Assembly: GCA_025058735.1 (NCBI GenBank)
Contig: JANXDX010000019.1
Span: forward strand, 1-64,000
Direction: 5' to 3'
DNA from: Archaeoglobaceae archaeon
Lineage (GTDB): Archaea; Halobacteriota; Archaeoglobi; Archaeoglobales; Archaeoglobaceae
DNA length: 64,000 nt
In this document: one piece after another, positions 7,745-16,520 of the stretch
Position numbering within the stretch: position 1 is the stretch's first letter
Layout: every line of letters begins with the position of its first letter
Notes under the pieces: generated by a model
Databases searched by the model: none
What the model saw: the letters and a program-made list of their open reading frames with translations, nothing else
What the model was told of the DNA's origin: nothing
Translations under genes and position numbers: made by a program

Positions 7745-10228
7745 TTGAACATGCGATACAGTAAACTCGTTTCAGCGATAGTTCTAATTTTAACCGTAAT
7801 TTTAGCAATAAAAATTAGAATACTGAACCCTTGGAACAGCGTTTTTACCTTTAGTGTTCTTTTGAGTGAAAACGATCCTTGGTACTATTATAGATTAATC
7901 GAAAATTGCATTAAAAACTTTCCAAACAGGATCTGGTTTGATCCAATGACCCAATATCCATACGGAACGTACACACACTTCGGCCCATTTTTAGTTTATC
8001 TCAGCACAATTTTAGCATTGATCACAAATTCAACGAGTGGAGAGGCTTTAAGAAATGTTCTAGTATTTATCCCAGCTTTTGGTGGGATTTTAGTAATTTT
8101 TGCAATGTTCTTTTTTGCAAGAAGATTCTTTGATTTGAAAACAGCTTTAATAGCATCGATACTTATAGCGATAATTCCAGGACAGTTTCTACACAGAAGT
8201 ACGTTAAGTTTCAACGATCACCACGTCTGGGAAGTTCTTTGGATGCTCTTAACTTTAGCTTTCTTCGCTTTAATTTTTGATAAAAAGTTCGATAGAAATG
8301 GAATAACGTTAGCGATCATCGGTGGTCTCTGCTTTTCCCTCTACATCTTAACTTGGGCAGCAGGCTTCACTTTTGGATTGCTTTTTGTCTCAGCTATCTA
8401 TTTATCTCTACTTTTAAGAATAAAAATATCTGCTGAAACTTTCAAACTTCTAGTAGTATTCTTTGCATCTTCAGCTCTATTTTACTTGCCTTTTGCTTTC
8501 AGAGCTCCAAGTAGTCCAGCTTTATATTCACCTATGCAACTAAACATGCTGATTTTTTATACAATTTCAACGGTTTTCCTGTGGAAGTTCGATGAAAAAA
8601 TAAAATTTTATAAAGAAGCTTTATTAATAATTTTAGCTTTGGCAGGTGTCTTTGCAGCATCTCTGATCTTTCCAGAGTTCTATACAACAATTGGAACAGT
8701 TACAGGTTATTTACAACCAAGGGGAGGTGCTTTAACAATTGGAGAAGTTAAACCTTTCTTCTCTGGAAACGGTTTCACACTGTTTCCTGCTTTTTACCAC
8801 TTCGGAACAACCTTTTTCTTCGCAGTTCCACTCTACTTTTACCTAATCTATAGACTGATCAAATTCAGAAACGCAAAAGATCTAATAATTTTACTGTGGG
8901 GAATAGCTTTGCTAGTAGCTTTGATAGGACAAAACAGGTTTGCCTACTACTTTGCAGCAGTCTCTTCGGTTTACTGTGCAGCAGTTCTCAACTTACTCTT
9001 CGAGAAACTAGATCTTTACAAGTTGATCGAAAAGAGAGGGAAAAAGAAGGTGAACTACTTTGGAGTAGCTTTAGCAATAATACTAGCATTCATAGTCTTT
9101 TATCCAACGTATTCACTAGCTGAAAGTCAAACTAGAGCTGCAGGAGTTATAAATCAGCAGTGGTTTGAGGCGATGGTTTGGCTCAGAGAAAATACACCTG
9201 GAAAAGAAAACTATGAAGACTTCTACTATAAACTCTATGAACAATCGAATCCAACCGAACCATACAAATATCCCTTCGAAACTTACGGTGTCCTTAGCTG
9301 GTGGGACTACGGGCATTGGATATTATCGATAGGAAAAAGGATGGCGATAGCTAATCCTTTCCAGCAGGGAATAGGAAGTTTTCAGGATTCTCCAGGAGCA
9401 GCTCCGTTTTTTATCTCTCAAGATGAAAGTTATTCAGAAAAGATCGCAGAAAAGTTGAAAGTAAGATACGTTGTAAGCGACATAGAGATGGCGACTGGAA
9501 AATTTTATGCAATGGCAACTTGGGCTGAAGGAGATCTACCTTTAGCAGCAAAGTATTACGATGGTTTCATGTACTATGGACAAAGAGGTTTTGGATTTGT
9601 AATGGATCCATATCTAGTACCTCCAAATTCATTCATGATTCCGCTGATAATTCCAAGCGATCTCTACTACAAGACGATGGAAGCAAAGCTTCATATTTAC
9701 GATGCAAGTGGCCTATCTCATTACAGACTTGTGTACGAAAGCAAACCTGCTTGGGATGCAGTTTACTATGAAAAAAAGAATGAAAGCGAAATTGTGCAAC
9801 AAGCTTTAGTAATAAGCTATCAGCTTGCGATCCAAAGACTTCCAGTTTACTTGCCTGCTACACAAGAAGTTCTTTACAAACTTGCATGTAGGATTAAAGG
9901 TTTATGCGATGTAGAAATACAGCCAAGCGGATACGTAAAAATATTTGAAAGAGTTAAAGGAGCTATTGTTACGGGAAAGGCTGAAAGTGATTTTGTTGAA
10001 GTATCTCTAAAGATTAAAACAAACCAAGATAGAATATTTACATACAAGAAGATTGTAAAAGTTGAAAATGGTAAATACGAGCTTATTTTGCCGTATGCTC
10101 AAGAGACGGTTTATCCTGTAAAACCGATCGAAAACTACAAGTTGAGAGCTGGGGATGTTGTTAAAGAGATCCGCTTGAGCGATGATGATGTTTTGAACGG
10201 TAAAAAGTTCAACATAGATTTAATATAA
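7745..10228 (+). CDS. aglB: archaeal oligosaccharyltransferase AglB (STT3 family)
   Basis: Multi-TM N-terminus with STT3 loop NDPWYYYRLIENC and LSFNDHHVWEVLW; catalytic WWDYG motif (VLSWWDYGHWI). Confidence 0.95.
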   Translation: MNMRYSKLVSAIVLILTVILAIKIRILNPWNSVFTFSVLLSENDPWYYYRLIENCIKNFPNRIWFDPMTQYPYGTYTHFGPFLVYLSTILALITNSTSGEALRNVLVFIPAFGGILVIFAMFFFARRFFDLKTALIASILIAIIPGQFLHRSTLSFNDHHVWEVLWMLLTLAFFALIFDKKFDRNGITLAIIGGLCFSLYILTWAAGFTFGLLFVSAIYLSLLLRIKISAETFKLLVVFFASSALFYLPFAFRAPSSPALYSPMQLNMLIFYTISTVFLWKFDEKIKFYKEALLIILALAGVFAASLIFPEFYTTIGTVTGYLQPRGGALTIGEVKPFFSGNGFTLFPAFYHFGTTFFFAVPLYFYLIYRLIKFRNAKDLIILLWGIALLVALIGQNRFAYYFAAVSSVYCAAVLNLLFEKLDLYKLIEKRGKKKVNYFGVALAIILAFIVFYPTYSLAESQTRAAGVINQQWFEAMVWLRENTPGKENYEDFYYKLYEQSNPTEPYKYPFETYGVLSWWDYGHWILSIGKRMAIANPFQQGIGSFQDSPGAAPFFISQDESYSEKIAEKLKVRYVVSDIEMATGKFYAMATWAEGDLPLAAKYYDGFMYYGQRGFGFVMDPYLVPPNSFMIPLIIPSDLYYKTMEAKLHIYDASGLSHYRLVYESKPAWDAVYYEKKNESEIVQQALVISYQLAIQRLPVYLPATQEVLYKLACRIKGLCDVEIQPSGYVKIFERVKGAIVTGKAESDFVEVSLKIKTNQDRIFTYKKIVKVENGKYELILPYAQETVYPVKPIENYKLRAGDVVKEIRLSDDDVLNGKKFNIDLI

Positions 10229-10250
10229 TAATATTATTTATATTTTTTAT

Positions 10251-11147
10251 TTATCTAAGATGCAAACAGTCTCCAGCTAAGATCTTTCTACCATTCACCA
10301 GGAGTGCACCATCGTCGTCTATTTCAGCAAAACCTTCAACAACTCCGTGAGGGGTTAGAACTCTTACAAATTTTCCAGAAGTTTTGCAAAAATTTTTATA
10401 TCTTAGAATTATCTCTCTCCAGCTTAAATTTGAAATTCTCTGAAAACTTTCACAGAATTTCTTAAAAACTAAGTTTAAACTGCAAACTTTGTAGTCGCAG
10501 AGAGATGTAGCATTTTCAAACTTATTTCTAACGTTTATTCCTACACCTACGATCACTATGGGCTCCTCATAAGTTCCAGAAAGCTCACAAAGGATTCCAC
10601 AAACTTTTTTTCCATCTATCAAAACATCGTTCGGCCATTTCAGTTCAGCTCTCAAACCTAGATCCATTATAGCCTCCGCTACAGCTAAGCCTGAAACAAT
10701 TGTTATCTTTTGCAACTCTTCAAAATGAGGTTTTAGAGTGAAAGAGAAATACAGACCTCCAAGATCACTTTCCCATCTCCTTCCCCATCTACCTCTTCCT
10801 TCAGTTTGTTTTTCTGCAAAAAACAGAATATTTGGTTTTGAAAATTTTTTTGCTCTTTCGTTTGTAGAGTCTGTAGATCTAAAATAAAACACCTCCTCAG
10901 TACCTAAAAAATCAAATGCAGCCTCAGCGATCGCGTAGGGATTTGGATCTTTCTCGTGAATTATTCTATATCCATAACCTTTTTTAGCTTCGATCTCAAC
11001 GAATTCTCTCATCTTTTTGATTCGTTTCCAAACAGAAACTCTACTTTTCTCTATTTTTCTTGCAACATCTTCACCACTTGCACCTTTTTTTATTTCCTTG
11101 TATATAATATAATCAATTTTTTTAACTCTAATCGAGATCCTTTGCAT
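10251..11147 (-). CDS. birA: biotin--[acetyl-CoA-carboxylase] ligase with N-terminal HTH
   Basis: FRSTDSTNERAKKF, EKQTEGRGRWGRRWES, LKWPNDVLIDGKKVCGIL, VGVGINVRN; HTH GASGEDVARKIEKSRVSVWKRIKKM. Confidence 0.93.
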   Translation of the reverse strand: MQRISIRVKKIDYIIYKEIKKGASGEDVARKIEKSRVSVWKRIKKMREFVEIEAKKGYGYRIIHEKDPNPYAIAEAAFDFLGTEEVFYFRSTDSTNERAKKFSKPNILFFAEKQTEGRGRWGRRWESDLGGLYFSFTLKPHFEELQKITIVSGLAVAEAIMDLGLRAELKWPNDVLIDGKKVCGILCELSGTYEEPIVIVGVGINVRNKFENATSLCDYKVCSLNLVFKKFCESFQRISNLSWREIILRYKNFCKTSGKFVRVLTPHGVVEGFAEIDDDGALLVNGRKILAGDCLHLR

Positions 11148-12111
11148 CTACAATTTCACCTTCAATACTGCTGTATCCGAGTCTTTCTCTTATTATTACA
11201 TAAGCCATCTCCGGTGGTATAGCACCTACCTCAGTTACTATTAAATCTATGTAATCTCTCGGAGTAACGTCGAAAGCTGGATTTCTAACTTTAACTCCGA
11301 TCTTGAGCAACTCTTCAGGGACAACTTCTTCAGCAGATCTTTCCTCAATGACAACCAGCTCACCGAAAAGGGTCTTTGGACTAAACTTGTATGTCTCCGC
11401 AGCTACTATGAAAGGTACTCTTGCTTCCTTAGCTGCTAAAGCAATCTGTGAAGTTCCAATTTTGTTTATCAATGTACCGTTTGCAGTTATCGTATCTGCA
11501 CCAACCACTACACAATCCACTTCTTTCATGAAAAACCTGACTGCAGAATCCACTATAAGTGTTACGTCGATTCCAATCTCTCTCAGCTGTTTTGCAGTTA
11601 TATGCCCCTGAAGTCTTGGACGAGATTCGGTAGCTATGACTTCTATCTTTTTTCCAACTTCATAAGCTCTCTTTATTATAGATATCGCTGCAGAAGAGTT
11701 ACAGTGAGTCATTACAATCGAGTTATCTTTTATCCTTTTTTCTCCAATTTCTCCTATGATCTTTTGGGCGTTCTCTACCCAACTTATGAACTCTTTTGCC
11801 TTACTTATTGCACTGATCCTTCTCTCCTCAACGGTTTCCCCTCTATAATTTAAGACGTAGTTTACAGCATTGTAAAGACTGACTGCAGTTGGTCTTGTGT
11901 TTAAAATTATTGATGCAGCTTTTTTCATGTAAGAATCAAAGCTTTCTGAAGGGGCTGTTTCTGCAACATTTTTTAAAATTTCAGCTGCAAATTTTGCAAT
12001 TCTAGCTGCTCCTCTAATTTCCATGTTCTTTATTTTCTTGGCCGCATCGATCACGAACTGAAACATGTTAAAAAATCCTAACCTATTGTTAAAACTTTTG
12101 TTTTCAAACAA
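11128..12111 (-). CDS. ribose 1,5-bisphosphate isomerase / eIF2B alpha-like protein
   Basis: MEIRGAARIAKFAAE, VMTHCNSSAAI, ESRPRLQGHITAKQL, VVGADTITANGTLINKIGTSQIALAAKEARVPFIVAAETYKF. Real start may be the internal Met near 12066. Confidence 0.88.
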   Translation of the reverse strand: MFENKSFNNRLGFFNMFQFVIDAAKKIKNMEIRGAARIAKFAAEILKNVAETAPSESFDSYMKKAASIILNTRPTAVSLYNAVNYVLNYRGETVEERRISAISKAKEFISWVENAQKIIGEIGEKRIKDNSIVMTHCNSSAAISIIKRAYEVGKKIEVIATESRPRLQGHITAKQLREIGIDVTLIVDSAVRFFMKEVDCVVVGADTITANGTLINKIGTSQIALAAKEARVPFIVAAETYKFSPKTLFGELVVIEERSAEEVVPEELLKIGVKVRNPAFDVTPRDYIDLIVTEVGAIPPEMAYVIIRERLGYSSIEGEIVDAKDLD

Positions 12112-12237
12112 TTATTATTTTTTATTTTTATTTTAAATTTTTATTTAATTTAAATGTTTTGATTATTATATTTTAAAAATATATATATTTTTCTTATTTT
12201 TAATTAAACTTTTAAAATATGGAACTTAAAAAATCTG

Positions 12238-13920
12238 ATGAACTGCAGAGCAGTTTCACCACTGATAGGCTTCATACTTTTGATGGCAATATTGATGGGA
12301 TTGATAGGTATTCTACAGTCTACAACTTTACCTCAATGGAACAGAGCTGTTGAGACAAGACATTTCAGTTCTCTAAAATACGAAGTAGCTGAAATAAGTG
12401 AAGTTTTATCTATTTCAGCTTCAACAGGAAGTCCTGCAAAAGTTGTTTTTAAAGCAGGAATTGAATATCCAAACTACTATTTCCTATTCTCTCCTCCAAA
12501 ATCTTCTACTACGATAACTGCAAAAGATCTGAAAATAAAGATCGAAGGATCTATCAACTTCACAGACAAAACTTCAGCCATATTGATCGAACCCAACTAC
12601 CTCTACTCTCAACGCTCAAAGTTGATCTACGAACATTCAGCAGTTTTAAGGTTTGAAAACAACGTAATTTTGTTTGAATCTGATCAGAACTCTTTTACAG
12701 AAAATTCGATCCATCTTTACATCATCAAAGCTAAATTTTACAGTTTTGCGACAACAGAGAATGCAAACATAATTTTTGTCCCTGAGTTTGTCAGCGGAGT
12801 AAATGTATTTAGTGGAAACTTGAGTTTTGAATGTTTTGATGAGAAAACTGCCGCTAAATGGTACGAAACTCTGAGTAAAATTTATGAAGTATCAAAAAAC
12901 GGCAGTGAAGTGAAGATCGAGAAACTCAAAAACGTCTCCCTGTCTATTACTATCTTTTCTGCTTACGTTTTGGTAAGTGGAGAAGTAAGAGAGATGTTTG
13001 ATAGAGACGTCGTGCTTGTCAACGTTTCACCTTTACATTTAATGGTCAATAGAGGATCGACTGTATCGATCGGAGTTAAAGTACTGTTGAACAATAGCAA
13101 CATAACAGTTAAAAATGTTCCAGTTTATGTAAACGATTTTTGCAATGGAAACGTTGTACTTTTAAGCAATGAACTTGGCGAAGTTTGGTACAACTTCTAT
13201 GCAAGTCCGAGCTGTAGAGAAGATGTAACCGTAACTTTTCTTGCCCAAAAAGATCTAAAGTTTAAAATAAAGATCGTAGACGTTGGCTGCATCTTTAACT
13301 TAACATGGTTGAACTTCAGTACTGGAAAAATTGTTGAAAAAGATGAGTGGTATTGTAATTTGACAGAAATTTGTAGCAAAAACTTTGTGTTGAATGTTAA
13401 ATATTTGTCATCCAACGTTCAAGATGCTCTGGTAAATTTTGCAAAAGATTCAAATATAATTTTAATTAATAAAAATACAAGTTACACAGATGGTCGAGGA
13501 AACGCAACTGTAAACGTTACAGCTAAAGGTTTTGGAACTGTAAATTTGATCGGAATAGTGGGAGGTTGTATAAAAACCTTACAAATAACAATTAACCCTA
13601 CACCAATTAATTACACTTTAACTTTACATGTGTGCGGTAGACGACCTGAATGGCGCGTTAACGTCGATCCTCCAAATAGCAATTGCGAAGTAGGAGAAGG
13701 TTTTAATACTTGCCTATTTAATTACCCTGCAGGAACAAGAGTAACTCTCACAGCTATTCCACGTGGTAATTTCGTTTCTTGGCATAGAGATTGTGAAAAT
13801 CAGAGCAATCCTTGTATACTGACGATTGATTCAAACAAAGTAGTTTTTGCAGAGTTTGAAGGTTGTAGAGTGTTACCGGCTCCAACGCCTATAATACCTA
13901 CTCCAGTACCTTATATTTAA
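12238..13920 (+). CDS. secreted/surface protein with type IV pilin-like N-terminus, many N-glycosylation sequons and a C-terminal InlB-B-repeat-like domain
   Basis: N-terminus MNCRAVSPLIGFILLMAILMGLIGILQST; many N-X-S/T sequons; C-terminal VTLTAIPRGNFVSWHRDCENQSNPCILTIDSNKVVFAEFEGC; proline-rich end PAPTPIIPTPVPYI. Confidence 0.7.
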   Translation: MNCRAVSPLIGFILLMAILMGLIGILQSTTLPQWNRAVETRHFSSLKYEVAEISEVLSISASTGSPAKVVFKAGIEYPNYYFLFSPPKSSTTITAKDLKIKIEGSINFTDKTSAILIEPNYLYSQRSKLIYEHSAVLRFENNVILFESDQNSFTENSIHLYIIKAKFYSFATTENANIIFVPEFVSGVNVFSGNLSFECFDEKTAAKWYETLSKIYEVSKNGSEVKIEKLKNVSLSITIFSAYVLVSGEVREMFDRDVVLVNVSPLHLMVNRGSTVSIGVKVLLNNSNITVKNVPVYVNDFCNGNVVLLSNELGEVWYNFYASPSCREDVTVTFLAQKDLKFKIKIVDVGCIFNLTWLNFSTGKIVEKDEWYCNLTEICSKNFVLNVKYLSSNVQDALVNFAKDSNIILINKNTSYTDGRGNATVNVTAKGFGTVNLIGIVGGCIKTLQITINPTPINYTLTLHVCGRRPEWRVNVDPPNSNCEVGEGFNTCLFNYPAGTRVTLTAIPRGNFVSWHRDCENQSNPCILTIDSNKVVFAEFEGCRVLPAPTPIIPTPVPYI

Positions 13921-13970
13921 ATTTTATTTTATTATTTTTATTAAATTACATCTATTATAGAAAACATGAT

Positions 13971-14999
13971 CTACTGCTTCACTTCGAAATCAAACTCCTT
14001 ACAAACTTTTTCTACTGCATTAAAAGGATTTACAAAAACTAAGTTGTTAGAGAACTTAACTTCGTAATTTGGTTTGAAAATTTCATCAACTTCATCTGCA
14101 AAACCAGTTTTACTTCTTATCCTGCAAACGTAAGGACCAAGGTAAGCTCTGTTTACTCCAGCTAAAAGCATCAATGGAAGCGAACTTAGATCGTTTACTG
14201 AGCCGCAAGCTGTTATATCTGACTCTTTTAACAAGATCCTTGCTAAAGCAACAAATTTCGCAACTTTTGTAGATGGTAAAGGATAAAATTTTTCAAGAGG
14301 TGTTCCAAGAACTGGTTGAAAACTCGAAATCGAAACATGTTTTACTCCTAATTTTTTCATCCAAAAAAGTGCTTTTAGCCAAACTCTATAGTCTGTCCCT
14401 GGAAGTCCTATTAAAACTGTACTTGAAAGAGAAATTTTTCTCTTCATAATTTCTTCAGCTAACTTTAATCTAAAATCAAAGCTTTCTCCTGGCTTAAAAT
14501 ATTGAAACAATTCTTTTTCTGCAATCTCTATTGAAGCATAGATCTCTGAAACTTTGTCCCTTAGAACATCAAGTTCCTCTCCACGAATTGGATATGTATC
14601 AACTGCAACATCTAGCCCTTCTCTACTTGAAATTTTAACATATTCAATCAATTGGCTGTTGTCTTCGTTGTAACCTCCTTCCAAGGTCAGCATCTCTGCT
14701 CCACAGTCTTTTAAAAAATCAATAGCTAAGCAGAATTCTTCAAGTTTCAAGCTTTCTAACCTAAACTTCTCTACATAGTTTGAACAGTAGATACAGTACT
14801 TTTCCATTACACATTTTTTTACTGGATAAACAAAGCTATCCAACTTCAAATTTCTTCCAAAAAACTCATCTCTTATTTTTTCTGCAGTTTCAAGTAACTT
14901 TTTAATCCTGTCGTACTTGTCTGCTTTTAAAAGTAAAGCTTCACAAATTTCAATGTTCGGTTCTTCTTGAACTAATTTGAGTAAATTTTCAAATTCCAT
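13971..14999 (-). CDS. radical SAM protein, BioB/HmdB/PylB-like
   Basis: CVMEKYCIYC (CX5CX2C) cluster motif; LTLEGGYNED; SSTVLIGLPGTDYRVWLKALFWMKKLGVKHVSISSFQPVLGTPLE. Confidence 0.75.
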   Translation of the reverse strand: MEFENLLKLVQEEPNIEICEALLLKADKYDRIKKLLETAEKIRDEFFGRNLKLDSFVYPVKKCVMEKYCIYCSNYVEKFRLESLKLEEFCLAIDFLKDCGAEMLTLEGGYNEDNSQLIEYVKISSREGLDVAVDTYPIRGEELDVLRDKVSEIYASIEIAEKELFQYFKPGESFDFRLKLAEEIMKRKISLSSTVLIGLPGTDYRVWLKALFWMKKLGVKHVSISSFQPVLGTPLEKFYPLPSTKVAKFVALARILLKESDITACGSVNDLSSLPLMLLAGVNRAYLGPYVCRIRSKTGFADEVDEIFKPNYEVKFSNNLVFVNPFNAVEKVCKEFDFEVKQ

Positions 15000-15284
15000 G
15001 CCAAGGGTTGCTGTCTTTGTTTATTAGCTTTTACAAGTATTTTTAATTTTATATTTACATCCAATTTATTTATATATATTATAATATTAAAAAATTAAAT
15101 ACTATTTTATTATTTCTATTATCAAACAGTTGTAAACGTTTCAGTTTTTGCAATGTTCAGTAGAATTTCTCGCAATCGATGAGATCGGTTGTAACTTCAT
15201 AAATTTTAGAAATAATTTATATATTATTTTTATAAATTTATTCAGATAATAATAAAAACGAAAATAATAAATAAATAAAATTTA

Positions 15285-16046
15285 TTGAAGATCATGGAGT
15301 GGAATGATAGGGGGAAGAAGATCTCAGAGATTTTAAAACTCAAGACACCACCCGTAGGGGTAAAGTTTCTTGAAGATGAAAAAATACCAGAAGATGCGTT
15401 TAGACCATCAAAATACGATTTAAAAATGGCTGTTTGCCAAGCAATAGCTTTTGCAAGGTACAGTGGAAGAACCGTTGCACTAAAAGGTGAAGACTTTGCA
15501 TGCCCACCTGTAACTCTTATCTACGGCGTTGCAACTTACGATAGCTTAAAAGAGATCTTAGTCTCAGTGAACTGGTTGAAAGATATGAGTTGTGACTTTG
15601 AAGAAGTAAAGTTACCAGCTGGAAAGTACAAAGTCTTTCTTTTTGGAGATTTAACAAAAATGAAAGAGAAACCTGATGCAATTTTAATTTTTGGAAACCC
15701 TGAACAAATAGGAAGACTAATCCAAGCAAAAACATACTTTGGAGGAACTGTAAAAGCTTCTTTAACAGCAAAAATGGCCAGCTGTGCTGAAGCTTTACTA
15801 CCTGCACTACTAGATAAAGAAGTTGCTATCGCAGTCCCTGGGGCAGGAGATAGGGTTTTTGCTGCGATAGATGAGAACGAATTAGTATTTGCAATGCCAT
15901 ACGAATGGTTAGATAAAATAATCGAAGGTCTTGAAAATGCTGGAAAAGGAGCAAACGTAAGTTATCCCGTACAACGCTACCTTTTCTTTACACCAAGATT
16001 TCCAAGAACTTACAGAGAGTTTGCAGAAAAATTTAAAAAAGTTTAA
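15285..16046 (+). CDS. DUF169 family protein
   Basis: KTPPVGVKFLEDEKIPEDA...CQAIAFARYSGRTVALKGEDFACPP...FGNPEQIGRLIQA...KASCAEAL-like pattern typical of DUF169. Confidence 0.8.
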   Translation: MKIMEWNDRGKKISEILKLKTPPVGVKFLEDEKIPEDAFRPSKYDLKMAVCQAIAFARYSGRTVALKGEDFACPPVTLIYGVATYDSLKEILVSVNWLKDMSCDFEEVKLPAGKYKVFLFGDLTKMKEKPDAILIFGNPEQIGRLIQAKTYFGGTVKASLTAKMASCAEALLPALLDKEVAIAVPGAGDRVFAAIDENELVFAMPYEWLDKIIEGLENAGKGANVSYPVQRYLFFTPRFPRTYREFAEKFKKV

Positions 16047-16076
16047 ATAAAATTTTTTAATTAATTGATTTTTTAT

Positions 16077-16450
16077 TTAAATTTTCCCAAGGAACTTCCC
16101 TTCGACGATGTAAAAGATCGGATTTACTTCTGCCTTTAAGATCAACAAAATCTGGATCTCTCTTTTCCAGTTTCAAAAGTAAATTTAAATACTCAACTTG
16201 TTTTTTGTTACTGGTTTTCGAGAATTTGTAGAGTTTTTATTTTCTTTAATTGTAGTTCTTCTTTTTCCTTCTACCAAAAAAGTAAAGATACAGATTGATA
16301 GCTTTCAAAGGTTCTTTAAATTCTTTAAAGATGTTTTCTGTGACCTTTCGTTTTTCCTTCTAAAAATTTTCTTGCGAGTAAAGCTTCTCTCCAAAGTGTA
16401 ACAAGTCCCTTAGAATCGAGTAACTTCGGATGCGAAGACGAAAGCCTCAC
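16077..16450 (-). pseudogene. pyrimidine dimer DNA glycosylase (Pyr_excise-like), frameshifted remnant
   Basis: GTG at 16450: VRLSSSHPKLLDSKGLVTLWREALLARKILEGKTKGHRKH, then frame breaks, KEPLKAINLYLYFFGRRKKKNYN*, KQVEYLNLLLKLEKRDPDFVDL, and in another frame KAEVNPIFYIVEGKFLGKI*. Segment order matches the family layout (HPKYLDxKGLVALWREALLAxKVLxGKTKGYxxHPQL ... PLxAIxxYL). Confidence 0.72.
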
Positions 16451-16520
16451 GATTTAAGAAAGTTTTTAAGAAGTTTACTCAGAGATCAATTGCGGTCAAA
16501 AATAAAACAAAAAATAAAAA

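Noticed and set aside
8896-9316. ORFs 8896..9123 (+) and 9116..9316 (-)
   Set aside because: Out-of-frame within aglB, low-complexity Ser-rich translation.
15120-15215. Possible C/D box sRNA (ATGA and CTGA-like motifs) in the 15.0-15.28 kb gap
   Set aside because: No proper RUGAUGA...CUGA spacing could be found on either strand.
16198-16401. ORF 16198..16401 (+), 67 aa
   Set aside because: Antisense shadow of the pyrimidine-dimer glycosylase pseudogene.
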